Source: Blastocatellia bacterium | GTDB taxonomy: Bacteria > Acidobacteriota > Blastocatellia > HR10 | Direction: 5' to 3' | Length of the DNA stretch: 45,187 bases | NCBI GenBank assembly: GCA_035573895.1 | Contig: DATLZR010000168.1 | Location: 1-45,187, forward strand | Program-made: the position numbers and the translations under genes | In this document: positions 15,529-27,546 of the stretch, piece after piece | How positions within the stretch are numbered: the first letter of the stretch is position 1 | How the letters are laid out: the number at the start of each line of letters is the position of its first letter | Notes under the pieces: model-generated | Told to the model about the DNA's origin: nothing | The model's database searches: none | Seen by the model: the letters and a program-made list of their open reading frames with translations, nothing else

Positions 15529-17565
15529 ATGGATTCCGCCCTGATTTTGGCATCAGCCTTTCTGGGAGTTATCGGGCTCAGTTTCGCCGGGTTAACCTAT
15601 TGGCAGGTCCTGCGCTATCCGGCCGGCGAAGGACTGATGATCGAAATCTCCAACGCCATTCACGAAGGGGCGATGGTCTTTCTCAAGCGCGAGTATAAGA
15701 TTCTCGCGCTTTTCATCGTGGCTGTGGCCGTGGCCCTGTCCATTGGCCTTCCCGAGGGGAATAAAACGGCACTGTCCTTTATTGGGGGAGCGCTCTGTTC
15801 ACTGCTGGCAGGTTTCTTCGGCATGAAGGCGGCGACGCGGGCCAATGTGCGCACAGCCGAAGCCGCCCGGCGTCACGGTCAACGCGCTGCCTTAATGGTG
15901 GCCTTCAACGGTGGATCGGTGATGGGAATGTCGGTGGCCAGTCTGGGATTGCTCGGCGTCGGCATTTTGCTCTACATCTATTTGCGCGTGCTGGCGTTCC
16001 CCCCGGAGAAAGTCGCTGCCATCATCAGCGGCTATGCGATGGGGGCCAGCTCCATCGCCCTGTTTGCCCGCGTGGGCGGAGGCATTTATACAAAGACGGC
16101 CGACGTGGGGGCTGATCTCGTTGGCAAAGTGGAAGCGGGAATTCCTGAAGATGATCCGCGCAATCCGGCCACCATTGCCGATAATGTCGGCGACAATGTG
16201 GGTGATGTGGCAGGAATGGGAGCCGACCTGTTTGAATCCTATGTCGGATCCATCGTGGCCACGATTGCGATTGCGGCGACGGCGTGGCTTCCGGGAGATC
16301 GCTTCTCCTGGATGGTGTTGCCGCTTCTGGTAGCAGCCATCGGCACATTGAGTTCGCTCGTCAGCCTGATGGCGGTCAAACTCCTGAGAAAGGCCGAACC
16401 GGCGACGGTTCTCAAAGCGGCCACCGTGATGGCGACTGTCCTCATGCTTGGGGGATCGCTGCTGGCCGTCATTCTCCTCGATCTCGATCTGCCGCAAAGC
16501 CCCGTCTATTACGGTCCGTTTTGGGCGATCCTCAGCGGGGCGATCTCCGGACTGCTGATCGGATATATCAGCGAGTACTATACCTCGAAGAGACCGATTC
16601 TGGAGATTGCCCGGGCGGCTACGACCGGACCGGCGACGAATGTGATCACCGGCATCGCCGTGGGGATGAAATCCACCATCCTGCCGGTTCTGGGCATTTG
16701 CTTGGCCGTGCTGGTGGCGCACCAGGTCGCCGGGCTCTATGGCATTGGTATTTCGGCCGTCGGCATGTTGGCCACGACGGGCTTGATCATGTCGGTGGAT
16801 GCCTATGGACCGATTGCCGATAATGCCGGGGGAATTTCGGAGATGAGTCGGTTGGGACATGAGACGCGCAAGATTACTGACAGTCTAGATGCACTGGGCA
16901 ATACGACGGCGGCTGTCGGGAAGGGATTCGCCATCGGCTCGGCGGCGCTCACGGCGTTGGCGCTGTTTTCCGCCTACAAAAGTGCGACCCAGCTACCCAG
17001 CATTGATCTCACCGATGCCCGCGTCGTCATCGGTCTTTTTATCGGAGGCACGATCCCCTTCTTCATCGCCGCCTCAACGATGTCGTCGGTGGGCCGCGCC
17101 GCGTTCAAAATGGTGGAGGAAGTCCGCCGCCAGTTTCGTGAAATCCGGGGACTCATGGAGGGTAAAGCCAAGCCGGATACGGCACGCTGCGTTGACATCT
17201 CGACGGCAGCAGCGCTCAAGGAGATGATCGCCCCCGGTCTGACGGCTGTTTTTGTCCCGGTTGTCGTCGGATTCCTTCTCGGGAAAGAAGCCCTTGGCGG
17301 CGTTCTGGCCGGAGCCACCCTCGCCGGTGTGATGCTGGCCCTGCTCATGGCCAACGCTGGCGGCGCCTGGGATAACGCCAAGAAGCACATTGAAAAGGGA
17401 AACTTCGGCGGCAAAGGCAGCGACGCTCACAAAGCCGCCGTCATCGGCGATACTGTTGGGGATCCCTTCAAGGATACCGCCGGGCCGTCAATGAATATCC
17501 TCATCAAGCTGATGTCCATCGTGAGTCTGGTCATCGCGCCCGTGCTCGGCGCAGGAGTCTTCTGA
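15529..17565 (+). CDS. hppA: Membrane-bound ion-pumping pyrophosphatase, K+-dependent type
   Basis: A 678-residue polytopic enzyme that couples PPi hydrolysis to H+ or Na+ export. Substrate-binding motifs are present: [20 protein letters not shown] (about 190-210), [20 protein letters not shown] (about 217-237), and C-terminal [30 protein letters not shown] near residue 456 has Ala where K+-independent enzymes have Lys, so it belongs to the K+-dependent class. Whether it moves Na+ or H+ cannot be read with confidence. The start is fixed by GAGAGGAG before the ATG at 15529; an upstream in-frame start at 15424 lacks a ribosome-binding site. It stands alone with its own promoter. Confidence 0.96.
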   Translation: MDSALILASAFLGVIGLSFAGLTYWQVLRYPAGEGLMIEISNAIHEGAMVFLKREYKILALFIVAVAVALSIGLPEGNKTALSFIGGALCSLLAGFFGMKAATRANVRTAEAARRHGQRAALMVAFNGGSVMGMSVASLGLLGVGILLYIYLRVLAFPPEKVAAIISGYAMGASSIALFARVGGGIYTKTADVGADLVGKVEAGIPEDDPRNPATIADNVGDNVGDVAGMGADLFESYVGSIVATIAIAATAWLPGDRFSWMVLPLLVAAIGTLSSLVSLMAVKLLRKAEPATVLKAATVMATVLMLGGSLLAVILLDLDLPQSPVYYGPFWAILSGAISGLLIGYISEYYTSKRPILEIARAATTGPATNVITGIAVGMKSTILPVLGICLAVLVAHQVAGLYGIGISAVGMLATTGLIMSVDAYGPIADNAGGISEMSRLGHETRKITDSLDALGNTTAAVGKGFAIGSAALTALALFSAYKSATQLPSIDLTDARVVIGLFIGGTIPFFIAASTMSSVGRAAFKMVEEVRRQFREIRGLMEGKAKPDTARCVDISTAAALKEMIAPGLTAVFVPVVVGFLLGKEALGGVLAGATLAGVMLALLMANAGGAWDNAKKHIEKGNFGGKGSDAHKAAVIGDTVGDPFKDTAGPSMNILIKLMSIVSLVIAPVLGAGVF

Positions 17566-17730
17566 GGCAGGAGTGCGCATGAGATAGAGAACACACGCGG
17601 TCCGCACGTCCTTTCAGGGCACGCTCTCGTTTTTCGTACTTCGCGTCAGAGGGAGAAGGAGTGTTTTTGCCTCGGTGAGGGAGGGGGCGGCTCCTGTCTG
17701 TTCCGCGCGTGAATGAGAGGGAGGAGAAAA

Positions 17731-18384
17731 ATGAGGATGTGTTGTCAGAATCGGAAAAATTCACAAGGCGTGGCGAGTCTTTCCTCGCTCCTGGCACTGT
17801 GGTCGTTGCTCAGCTTCCTTGTTGTTCATTTTTCTCTGCCTCCGCGGGCTGGATTATCCCGCTCCTCACCAGCAGAGACGGTGCTCCGGCGTGAGAGGCC
17901 CCAATCGAATGTCAGCAATCCAGCAGAGGAACTTGAGCGAGATCCATCCCATGTTGCTTTGACGGCACGTCCGAGAGGGAATGACACGGCCTCCCCTCAT
18001 GAACCGTCGAGCACTCGCATTTTTCTGGCGACGGCCTATTGTTTGCCGGGACGGACAGCGTCGGGTTCGCCGGTTGGCCCCGGTGTGATCGCCGCCGATC
18101 CCGAAGTGCTGCCTCTCGGCTCGATTGTGCGTCTGGTTGCGGGGCGCTATTCCGGCACCTATACGGTTCTCGATACGGGAGCCAAAGTGCGCGGACACAT
18201 GGTGGATATTTGGATGCCGAGCAAGGAGGAAGCTCGGCGTTTCGGCGTTCGCCGGGTCAAGCTCCAGGTCCTCCGGCACGGTTGGAAAGGGTCATCTCGC
18301 GGAGGCACCATCCCCTTCAGAAAAAACTCCTCCCGAGCGCAGGCTGTGACTGGTTCAACGCTCCGGCAAAGAGGGGCGCGCTGA
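17731..18384 (+). CDS. Exported 3D-domain (double-psi barrel) protein
   Basis: A 217-residue protein. Residues about 15-40 (SLSSLLALWSLLSFLVVHFS) are a signal peptide or anchor, then comes a ~70-residue low-complexity linker. The C-terminal 3D domain (PF06725) reads TAYCLPGRTASGSPVGPGVI, AADPEVLPLGSIVRL, GTYTVLDTGAKVRGHMVDIW. The three Asp residues that name the family (AADP, LDTG, VDIW) are present. Related domains occur in MltA lytic transglycosylases and YabE/YuiC peptidoglycan hydrolases, so a cell-wall role is likely. A GGAGGAG site precedes ATG 17731. The tail after residue 185 is basic and unstructured. Confidence 0.85.
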   Translation: MRMCCQNRKNSQGVASLSSLLALWSLLSFLVVHFSLPPRAGLSRSSPAETVLRRERPQSNVSNPAEELERDPSHVALTARPRGNDTASPHEPSSTRIFLATAYCLPGRTASGSPVGPGVIAADPEVLPLGSIVRLVAGRYSGTYTVLDTGAKVRGHMVDIWMPSKEEARRFGVRRVKLQVLRHGWKGSSRGGTIPFRKNSSRAQAVTGSTLRQRGAR

Positions 18385-18496
18385 AACTGGTTGTGGCCTG
18401 GCGAGAGTACCGTTGTTTGTTCTCAGACGTTGTGCTCCGCTAGTCTGTCCCGAGCTTCCTCATGGAAACATCACTGCGCATCTATCCGCAGCATCC

Positions 18497-18605
18497 GAGC
18501 CCGCGCAAGCGGGCAGTTCGAATCTAGCCTGGGGTGAACGCACGCGAACCCAGGACAGGCGACGCCTCAAAATTTTCTCCAGGCCCGCGGGACGCGGGCA
18601 CACCC
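18497..18605. repeat. Dispersed intergenic hairpin repeat, copy 1
   Basis: Two palindromic units (GCCCGCGCAAGCGGGCAG at 18498-18515 and GGCCCGCGGGACGCGGGCA near 18582-18600) are joined by AATCTAGCCTGGGGTGAACG. The same two-unit order recurs at 36503-36605. The rest of the 18385-18857 gap holds no recognisable gene. Confidence 0.65.
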
Positions 18606-18857
18606 CTGGGAGGGCAGCGGTACCGTCTCATTCGCCCATGTGAGCAGTTGAACCAGGGATGTAATTTCTGCTGAGTCCGGGAGTGTTTAGGAAGTGGCGA
18701 TCAAGATCGGTATTGGAAAGCTGACTCCACCCCGCCTTTGGTCCTGAACAACGGGTCATCAATCGGATCCACTTACTGCCCAATACGTTCAGGCATCGTG
18801 ACCTCGTCAGCCAGCCCCGATGCCACCATGAAGACCTCTATGGCTCGGCTTCCCGCT

Positions 18858-20957
<2,100 letters not shown>

Positions 20958-21135
20958 CGTGCGTCCGTGTGATGGCGATACGGTACATCAAAATCTTTTT
21001 CCGTTCAAGCGGGCTCCGAGTATAATAGGCAAGCGACGATGAGCGAAAGAGGGACCGGAAGTGCAACAACCGGGAACGAGCAAGTGGAATCATTGCTTGG
21101 ATTTTAACCGCGAGACGGAAGCCGCATAGCTTATC

Positions 21136-22653
21136 ATGACAGTTCGAGTCCGATTTGCCCCAAGCCCCACCGGTCATTTGCACGTCGGCAACGTGCGGAC
21201 GGCTTTGTTCAACTGGCTCTTTGCCCGCCAGCAGGGGGGACGTTTCATCCTGCGGATCGAGGACACCGATCTTGAACGGTCGCGTCGGGAGTACGAGGAG
21301 CAGATGCTCCAAGACCTGAGGTGGCTGGGGCTGGACTGGGATGAGGGACCGGACGTGGGCGGCGACTATGGCCCCTATCGCCAGAGCGAGCGCCTGGATA
21401 TCTATCGCCACTACGCGCGTCAGCTTCTGGAGGGCGGCTGGGCCTACCCCTGCTTCTGCACGGAAGAGGAACTCGAGCGGGAACGCGAGCGCGCCGTGGC
21501 CGAACACCGACCGTATGTTTACTCCGGGCGTTGTCGCCATCTGCCGGCGGAGGATGTGGCGCGTCGCCTCCACGCACGCGTACCCCATACGATCCGCTTC
21601 CGCGTGCGCCCGGGGCTCATCATCTGGGATGATCTCGTGCGGGAACGGGTGCAATGGGAGGCAGCCCTCATCGGTGATTTCGTCATCCTCAAATCCGACG
21701 GATGGCCGGTCTATAACTTCGCCGTGGTGGTGGATGATCTGCTCATGCGCATCACCCACGTCATTCGCGGCGACGGTCATCTGCCGAACACACCGCGCCA
21801 GCTTCTCCTCTACGAAGCTCTGGGGGCGACACCTCCGCTGTTTGCTCACCTCTCGACAATTCTCGGACCGGACGGAACCAAGCTCTCGAAACGGCATGGG
21901 GCGACCTCGCTCGGCGAATTCCGCGAGCGCGGGTATCTGCCCGACGCCCTCTTTAACTTTCTCGCCTTGCTCGGATGGGCTCCTCCCGAGGGCCAGGGCG
22001 AAGTTCTCTCGCGGGAAGACCTGCTGGCGCTCTTTCGCCTGGAGCGCGTCTCCAGGGCTCCGGCGATCTTCGACGTCACCAAGCTCAATTGGATGAACCG
22101 GACCTATCTCAAGGCTATGCCGCGAGAGAGAGTCGTCCAGTCCGCTCTGGTCTATCTGCAGAAGGCCGGTCGCCTCGGTTCGGAACACGACGAGCGCCTG
22201 CGCGCCTGGCTGGAGCGCGTCGTTGATGCCGTCTTCACTCATCTGGAGACGCTCTCGGACATCGTCGAGCAGACGAGCATTATTTTCGACTACGATCTGG
22301 AAGCCGCTCGTGCCTATCCCGAGGTGGCACATCTGCTCCAGGATAGGGAGGCCCTCGATGCCCTGCGGGTGCTTGATGCGGAACTGGCGCGGGAGACCAC
22401 CATCACCAGGGAAACCTTCCGTGCTGCGTGTGCCCGCGTCTCCCAGCGTACTGGCCGAAAGGGACGGGCGCTCTTCCATCCCATTCGTCTGGCGCTCACG
22501 GCTCGTCCGTCCGGCCCGGAACTGGATAAGCTGGTCCCGATCTACGAAGAGGGTTCGCGGTTGACTCTACCTCGACCTGTGCTGTCGGTTCGGGCGCGTC
22601 TCCAGCGATTCCTCCAGTGGGCCACGCACGCACCGGCTCCCGGTATCGAGTAG
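21136..22653 (+). CDS. gltX: Glutamyl-tRNA synthetase
   Basis: A 505-residue class I aminoacyl-tRNA synthetase charging tRNA-Glu. The HIGH-type motif is FAPSPTGHLHVGNVRTALFN (residues 7-26), followed by RIEDTDLERS. The KMSKS equivalent is GTKLSKRHGATSL (about 247-259). The C-terminal anticodon-binding domain contains ETFRAACARVSQRTGRKGRA. The length is normal for a full enzyme. Whether it is discriminating cannot be judged. It starts 178 bases from the divergent nrdD-like gene and is followed 12 bases later by a membrane-protein gene, probably in one operon. Confidence 0.97.
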   Translation: MTVRVRFAPSPTGHLHVGNVRTALFNWLFARQQGGRFILRIEDTDLERSRREYEEQMLQDLRWLGLDWDEGPDVGGDYGPYRQSERLDIYRHYARQLLEGGWAYPCFCTEEELERERERAVAEHRPYVYSGRCRHLPAEDVARRLHARVPHTIRFRVRPGLIIWDDLVRERVQWEAALIGDFVILKSDGWPVYNFAVVVDDLLMRITHVIRGDGHLPNTPRQLLLYEALGATPPLFAHLSTILGPDGTKLSKRHGATSLGEFRERGYLPDALFNFLALLGWAPPEGQGEVLSREDLLALFRLERVSRAPAIFDVTKLNWMNRTYLKAMPRERVVQSALVYLQKAGRLGSEHDERLRAWLERVVDAVFTHLETLSDIVEQTSIIFDYDLEAARAYPEVAHLLQDREALDALRVLDAELARETTITRETFRAACARVSQRTGRKGRALFHPIRLALTARPSGPELDKLVPIYEEGSRLTLPRPVLSVRARLQRFLQWATHAPAPGIE

Positions 22654-22665
22654 GGAGGAGTTTCG

Positions 22666-23373
22666 ATGGATGCGGAACGTCTCTTCTTCCGTATCAATGG
22701 CCTCTTTTGCTTCGCCGTCGCGATTGACTTCCTCTGGAATGCCGGTCTCCTGTTGCGATCCTCGGCGAGAATTGATCCGCAGGCCGCCGGGAACCTCGAT
22801 CAATTCCTGCAATCTTACCTCCGTGATCTGGCGGGCGGAGCCCCGTATCTGCTTTCGCTCGTCCATTATCTTCCGGCGATGATGATGATCTCGCTCATGC
22901 TGGCCTTTTACCTCTATCTGCACCGGCGCTCGCGGCCGCTGTCGCTTCTGGCCCTTATCTTCGGTCTCGTGCTCAGCGGGATGCTGATCGTGCGCCAGTT
23001 TTCCGCCGGTCAACTGGCACAACTGGCCGTCAGATTCATCGGCGAGCCCGATCCCACGTCGCGCGTGGCCGTCTTCAAAGAGGCGAGCACGCTCTACGGT
23101 CTCTACCTCGCTCACGGGTTGCTCGTCAACCGCGCCAGCATGGTCGCGTATGCCTTCATCGGCTGGCTCTTTCGCAAGAGCTACAGCTTCTACGAGGTGA
23201 TCGTGGGAACAGCCTTCCTGGCCAGTTCCGGCGTCTTGTTCTTCCATGAGATTTCCCGGCGCTTGCTGGGAAGCGCGGGCGACTCCGCCACCTTCGCCAT
23301 TCCCGCCATCGCCTTCGCCCTGGCTGGCGTCGTCCTGCTTCGCGTCCGCGGCCGAGGGGAAAGCGAGGACTGA
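22666..23373 (+). CDS. Multi-pass membrane protein of unknown function
   Basis: A 235-residue protein with about six hydrophobic helices: LFCFAVAIDFLWNAGLLL, MMMISLMLAFYLYL, SLLALIFGLVLSGMLIV, LYGLYLAHGLLV with VAYAFIGWLF, VIVGTAFLASSGVLFF and IPAIAFALAGVVLLRV. The first loop is polar and lies outside. GGGAGGAG precedes the ATG. I cannot name its family; the topology resembles DUF4386-type proteins, but this is only an impression. It is probably cotranscribed with gltX. The 3' flank ends in the MarR promoter region. Confidence 0.7.
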   Translation: MDAERLFFRINGLFCFAVAIDFLWNAGLLLRSSARIDPQAAGNLDQFLQSYLRDLAGGAPYLLSLVHYLPAMMMISLMLAFYLYLHRRSRPLSLLALIFGLVLSGMLIVRQFSAGQLAQLAVRFIGEPDPTSRVAVFKEASTLYGLYLAHGLLVNRASMVAYAFIGWLFRKSYSFYEVIVGTAFLASSGVLFFHEISRRLLGSAGDSATFAIPAIAFALAGVVLLRVRGRGESED

Positions 23374-23532
23374 TCCCCCTCAAATCACCACAGACGCCCG
23401 GGGATCGTCTCGCCACTCCGCGTCCCTCTCCAGTCACCTGCAGTCACCCGCTACAAAGTACCGATCAACACAGTTCGTCTTCGGGGTGCCGCATTCTCTC
23501 GAAGTGCTTTGAAAGGGAGGAGGCTGAGGCCC

Positions 23533-23561
23533 TTGACAGGGACTGTGGGATCGGCAATATT
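23533..23561 (+). promoter_or_regulatory. Promoter of the marR-arsM operon
   Basis: TTGACA (23533-23538) and AATATT (23556-23561) are separated by exactly 17 bases. The -10 is contained in the left arm of the operator palindrome. Confidence 0.65.
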
Positions 23562-23578
23562 TGGTTCCTACAAATATT
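23556..23578. promoter_or_regulatory. Operator: perfect inverted repeat AATATTTG-N7-CAAATATT
   Basis: Two exact 8-base arms (23556-23563 and 23571-23578) overlap the -10 element and end 11 bases before the MarR start codon. Size and position suit a MarR dimer, so autorepression is likely. A/T-rich arms in a G/C-rich neighbourhood make chance unlikely. Confidence 0.75.
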
Positions 23579-23589
23579 AGAGAGGCGAA

Positions 23590-24105
23590 ATGACATCGCG
23601 GGGGAATCGGTGGGTGGAGCAGATGCATCGCGTGATCCGCGAGCTGATCGCCAAGTACCAGTGTCTCGATCGGAACCAAATCTGTTGCTACGGGATCTCG
23701 GTGGCCCAGTGTTACGCCCTGCGGGCCATCGCCGAGAATCCCCGGATCACCATGAACCGGTTGGCCGATGCCGTGAGTCTCACCGTGAGTACCATCACGC
23801 GGATTGTGGATCAACTGGTGGAGAAAGGGCTGGCCCGACGGATACCGGATCCTCAGGATCGTCGCGTCTGCCGCGCCGAGCTAACCCCACGGGGCCGCGC
23901 TCTGCTCCAGCGCATCGAGCGCGAACTCCTGGAGATGGAAAGAGCGGTTCTCGCCCGGATGACGCCCGGCGAGCAGGCTGCTGTGGTTCGGGCGCTCCGC
24001 GAGCTTTCTCAAGCGGTGGATGAGTGGCGGTCTCTCGCCACCTCTCAGCCTCTGAAGGGAGGACGCCATGCCAGAAAACGAAAAATCGGAAAAGTTAAAC
24101 GGTGA
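23590..24105 (+). CDS. MarR-family repressor, probable arsenic or thiol sensor
   Basis: A 171-residue winged-helix regulator. The HTH region is ITMNRLADAVSLTVSTITRI (about 57-76) and the wing is VEKGLARRIPDPQDRRVCRA. The dimerisation helices flank it. An unusual cysteine cluster, Cys25, Cys32, Cys33 and Cys41, precedes the DNA-binding domain. Together with the downstream arsM it suggests that As(III) or oxidants are sensed directly through thiols; this is inference. The final ~40 bases overlap arsM in another frame, so the two are coupled. The basic tail RHARKRKIGKVKR is encoded within that overlap. Confidence 0.88.
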   Translation: MTSRGNRWVEQMHRVIRELIAKYQCLDRNQICCYGISVAQCYALRAIAENPRITMNRLADAVSLTVSTITRIVDQLVEKGLARRIPDPQDRRVCRAELTPRGRALLQRIERELLEMERAVLARMTPGEQAAVVRALRELSQAVDEWRSLATSQPLKGGRHARKRKIGKVKR

Positions 24106-24934
24106 ACAGATCAAAGCTGCCGTCAAACGCGCCTACGGCGAACGTGTCACCGGCTGTTGCTCTCCCTCGTCGGTGGTTCCTCTGGCCGGGACGAAAAAGA
24201 AATGGGTCAGCAGGCTCGGATACGCCCAACGGGATGTCGAACGGCTGCCCTCGTCCGCCGTCGAGTTTTCCTTCGGCTGCGGAAATCCGCTGGCCCTTGC
24301 CGATATATGGGAAGGAGCTGTCGTGCTCGATCTCGGATCGGGCGCGGGGATGGATTGCCTGTTGGCCGCGGAGAAAGTGGGACCGACGGGGAAAGTCATC
24401 GGCCTCGATATGACTCCGGCGATGATCGAGCGAGCCCGGGAAAACGCTCGCGCCGCCGGCGTGACCAATGTCGAATTCCGCCTCGGCGACGCCGAACAGA
24501 TGCCCGTGGAAAGCGAGAGCGTGGATTGGGTCATCTCCAACTGCGTCATCAATCTCACTCCGAACAAGAGGAAGGTCTTCGCCGAAATTTATCGGGTCTT
24601 GAAACCCGGCGGTCGCGTCTCCATCAGCGATATTGTACTCGGCGAGCCCCTGCCCGAATCGGTTGCTCGCAATGTGACGGCCTGGGTGGGCTGCGTCGCC
24701 GGAGCCATCACCGAAGCCGAGTATCTTCGCGCTATGCGCGATGCCGGTTTAACCGGTGTCCGGGTTATCTCCCGATGGGTCTTGAGTCGTGATGAGCTTG
24801 GCGCTTTCCTCGCCGATTGCTCGGAGAATCTGGCACTCTCCGGGAACGCCGCGAAGGAACTGGACGCCGCTCTGGAGGCGGTGGAGGGAAACGTCTGGAG
24901 CGCCCGAATCGTGGCCGAGAAACCCATCCGCTGA
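24068..24934 (+). CDS. arsM: Arsenite S-adenosylmethionine methyltransferase
   Basis: A 288-residue Rossmann-fold enzyme that methylates As(III) to mono-, di- and trimethylated species, a detoxification by volatilisation. SAM motif I is VLDLGSGAGMDCLLAA (about 85-100). The conserved cysteines line up with those that bind As(III): Cys71 (FGCGNP), Cys159 (SNCVINL) and Cys209 (GCVAGA), with the upstream pair Cys30-Cys31. A GGAGG site precedes the ATG within the end of the MarR gene. Length and motifs are complete. Confidence 0.95.
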   Translation: MPENEKSEKLNGEQIKAAVKRAYGERVTGCCSPSSVVPLAGTKKKWVSRLGYAQRDVERLPSSAVEFSFGCGNPLALADIWEGAVVLDLGSGAGMDCLLAAEKVGPTGKVIGLDMTPAMIERARENARAAGVTNVEFRLGDAEQMPVESESVDWVISNCVINLTPNKRKVFAEIYRVLKPGGRVSISDIVLGEPLPESVARNVTAWVGCVAGAITEAEYLRAMRDAGLTGVRVISRWVLSRDELGAFLADCSENLALSGNAAKELDAALEAVEGNVWSARIVAEKPIR

Positions 24935-25067
24935 CGGGGATGTTTATCAAGCGTGGATTGCCCGTCCTGAAACGTTGAAATTCCGGGAGCGCACGCATCG
25001 TGCAATCTTAAACCGACGGGCGAGAAGCCTGCGCTCCCCCCGGGAGACTTTCCAGGAGAAAAAAGCG

Positions 25068-26165
25068 ATGACTCTTCTTGAAGCGATGAGACAGCACGAT
25101 TATGAAGAGGTGATTGCGCTGAACAACAACCGTTCGGGCCTGCGGGGATTCATCGTGATTCACGATACAACCCGGGGACCCGCTCTGGGAGGAATTCGCG
25201 TCTGGCGCTACGAGGATGAGGCGGAGGCGCTGGCCGATGGACTCCGATTAGCCCGCGCAATGACGTATAAAGCGGCACTGGCCGGACTCGACTGTGGAGG
25301 AGGGAAGGCGGTTGTCATCGAGCACCCGGAGATGCGACGGGAGGAGGCAATGCGGTTTCTCGGTCGCGTGGTGGAAAGCCTCCATGGGCGATTTCAAACG
25401 GGACGCGACCTGGGACTTACCGATCAGGACATCGCCGTGCTGCGTCAGGAGACCCGCTACATCGGCTGTGAAGGTGCCGAATCGGATGACTACACGGCCC
25501 TCGGCGTGATGTGTGGGATCCGTGCCTGTCTGGATCATCTTACCGGAGGGCAGCATACGCTCTCTGGTCTCCGGGTCGCCATTCAAGGACTCGGAGGAAT
25601 TGGGTGGCGATTGGCTCAAGTGCTGCGCGATGCCGGCTGTCATCTCATTGTGACCGATATTGACCGGGAGAAGACGCACCGCGCCGAAAGCGAACTTGGG
25701 GCGACGGTCGTCTCGCCAGAGGAGATTTATTCGGTGGAGGCGGATGTCTTTTCGCCCTGCGCGGTGGGAGGTGTCATCACCCAAGCGACGCTGCCTCGTC
25801 TGCGAGTCCGCATCATCGCCGGATCGGCTAATAATGTTCTGGCCGACCCATCTCTGGGGTGGCATGTGCGCGAACGCGGCATCCTTTACGCCCCGGATTA
25901 TCTGATCAACGCCGGGGCCCTCATTCACGGAGCCAATCTCTACCTTAAGGGGAAGAAGGACAATCGCGCCGAAGTCATGGAGATTTACGACCGCATGCGA
26001 GAGGTCCTTCGCCGGGCTGATGAGGAGAACCTTCCGACCAACGTCATCGCCGACCGATTGGCCGAGCAACGGGTGAAACCCTTCAAGACGTACCGCGACC
26101 TGTTCTGGAATTCACCGACACACGCTCAGGAGGTTAACGAGCCTACCCGAGGCTGCTGTGGTTGA
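25068..26165 (+). CDS. Glu/Leu/Phe/Val-type amino acid dehydrogenase (leucine dehydrogenase-like)
   Basis: A 365-residue NAD+-dependent dehydrogenase that deaminates a branched-chain or aromatic amino acid. The active-site region is RAMTYKAALAGLDCGGGKAV with both conserved lysines. The dinucleotide-binding motif is VAIQGLGGIGWRLAQ. Typical Leu/Phe dehydrogenase elements are HDTTRGPALGGIRVW and APDYLINAGALIHGAN. AGGAGAAAA precedes the ATG at 25068. The extension of the frame further upstream overlaps arsM and is not coding. The C-terminus RGCCG is slightly longer than usual. Exact substrate specificity is open. Confidence 0.9.
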   Translation: MTLLEAMRQHDYEEVIALNNNRSGLRGFIVIHDTTRGPALGGIRVWRYEDEAEALADGLRLARAMTYKAALAGLDCGGGKAVVIEHPEMRREEAMRFLGRVVESLHGRFQTGRDLGLTDQDIAVLRQETRYIGCEGAESDDYTALGVMCGIRACLDHLTGGQHTLSGLRVAIQGLGGIGWRLAQVLRDAGCHLIVTDIDREKTHRAESELGATVVSPEEIYSVEADVFSPCAVGGVITQATLPRLRVRIIAGSANNVLADPSLGWHVRERGILYAPDYLINAGALIHGANLYLKGKKDNRAEVMEIYDRMREVLRRADEENLPTNVIADRLAEQRVKPFKTYRDLFWNSPTHAQEVNEPTRGCCG

Positions 26166-26834
26166 TGGCTCGATGACACAGGAGGATCGGCCCACTTTCA
26201 ATAAGCGTTTCACACGATTTGTGACCTATCCAGAGCGGCAGAGTTCGGCCTCGCTCGCGCGGGAGCTGAACCCGACGAATTCGATTCCCCCGTTGAGGCA
26301 TGCTCGATGGGCCTGCGGGGCGGTGTCCTGCTGCTGAGCCTTTTTCACCCGCTCCGGTGAAACCAGATGAGATGCCGCTCCTTCTCAGAGCACTTCCCGT
26401 GCCACTGCTACGGCCAACAAAAGGAGGGCGACAATCCAATAGACCCCAATCGCCGAGCTTTGGCTCCCGGTGCTTCTCGGCGAGCCGGTGAATCCTCCGA
26501 AGACCATGTCGCTCCCAAAAGCGACCAACCTTGCTTCATGTAGAGGCGAGCAGTTCCAACCCGTTCGGGTCCAGGAGACCACCCGGGAAGATGGGACAGG
26601 CTCAGGAGCCCTTGGGCCATCGTAGTCCAGCCGGGCGAAGTCGGAGACGACCCCGTGCAAGACATGATCGAGGTGCTGACGTCCTTCCGTGTCCGCCTCG
26701 ACGAGGCACCGGTCGGCCCGGAACAAGACAAGGGGGATCCTGGAGGTCACCCAGCGTGAGGCTTAAGCGCACCTTCCGCTTAGAATCGCTCCGAGGGGAG
26801 GTCATTTGTCCGGGGTGTCTCGGAAGTGTGCTGG
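26166..26834. other. Gene-free stretch before rpmH
   Basis: About 670 bases with no convincing gene. Minus-strand frames at 26385-26750 encode mostly polar sequence with a hydrophobic tail (IGVYWIVALLLLAVAVA), but the frame overlaps an equally long competitor and has no recognisable start signal. GC-rich segments near 26235-26270 distantly recall the intergenic repeats at 18.5 and 36.5 kb. Confidence 0.4.
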
Positions 26835-26863
26835 TTGACACCCTCGGAGGGGTCTAGTATTCT
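26835..26863 (+). promoter_or_regulatory. Strong sigma-70 promoter of the rpmH-rnpA-yidDC operon
   Basis: TTGACA (26835-26840), a 17-base spacer and TATTCT (26858-26863). The predicted start is near 26870, about 35 bases before rpmH. Confidence 0.75.
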
Positions 26864-26904
26864 GTTGGCTTTCGGAAAACGACTCCGTTTCGCAGGAAGG
26901 AGAA

Positions 26905-27048
26905 ATGAAACGCACATATCAACCAAACAATCGGCGGCGCGCAAAAACGCACGGCTTCCGCATTCGCATGAGGACCAAAGGCGGGCGCGACGTTTTGCGC
27001 CGTCGGCGTCGCAAGGGACGCTATCGGCTCACGCCCGAGCATTACTAG
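26905..27048 (+). CDS. rpmH: Ribosomal protein L34
   Basis: A 47-residue, highly basic protein: [20 protein letters not shown], then a [17 protein letters not shown] tail. This is the standard L34 sequence of the 50S subunit. AAGGAGAA precedes the ATG. It stands at its classical place before rnpA, near the origin. Confidence 0.97.
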   Translation: MKRTYQPNNRRRAKTHGFRIRMRTKGGRDVLRRRRRKGRYRLTPEHY

Positions 27049-27180
27049 GAAATGCGACACGGGCGAGCGAAACTGCGAATGATTTTTGCCGGAGCCACGA
27101 AGATACGCTTTCTGCTGAATAGGCCGTGCGCCGGTAGTGCTCTCCTCGCCTGACGCAGGTAACTGGGCCAATGCGGAGAC

Positions 27181-27546
27181 ATGCCCGATGAGCGGTTCAC
27201 AAAAGCCGAACGGCTCCGTAAACGACCGGAATTTCGCCAGGTCTACGCGGCAGGACGGCGCTACAATCTCCCCCTGTTCACTGTCTTTGCTCTTCCCACG
27301 CCGCGGGGAAAGACACGGTTAGGCGTGACCGTGACGAAGAAAATTGGCCGAGCGGTCAAACGCAATCGCGCCAAGCGGCTGATTCGGGAAGTCTTCAGAA
27401 GAAACAAAAACCGCATCGGAGGATCATTCGATCTGGTCGTCAACGTCAAGGACAAACTGATCGAAGCGACCTATCGGGAGGTGGAAGCCGATTTTCTCAC
27501 CTTCATCGCTCGCTTGCGGAAAGACTATCGCAGCGAAGTCTCATGA
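27181..27546 (+). CDS. rnpA: Ribonuclease P protein component
   Basis: A 121-residue basic subunit that helps the RNase P RNA remove tRNA 5' leaders. The N-terminus [20 protein letters not shown] and the signature [19 protein letters not shown] (about 58-78) are diagnostic. Its stop overlaps yidD by ATGA. Confidence 0.96.
   Translation: MPDERFTKAERLRKRPEFRQVYAAGRRYNLPLFTVFALPTPRGKTRLGVTVTKKIGRAVKRNRAKRLIREVFRRNKNRIGGSFDLVVNVKDKLIEATYREVEADFLTFIARLRKDYRSEVS

Noticed and set aside
26385-26750. Minus-strand frame with a hydrophobic tail
   Set aside because: A single hydrophobic stretch is the only protein-like feature; overlapping frames are equally open.
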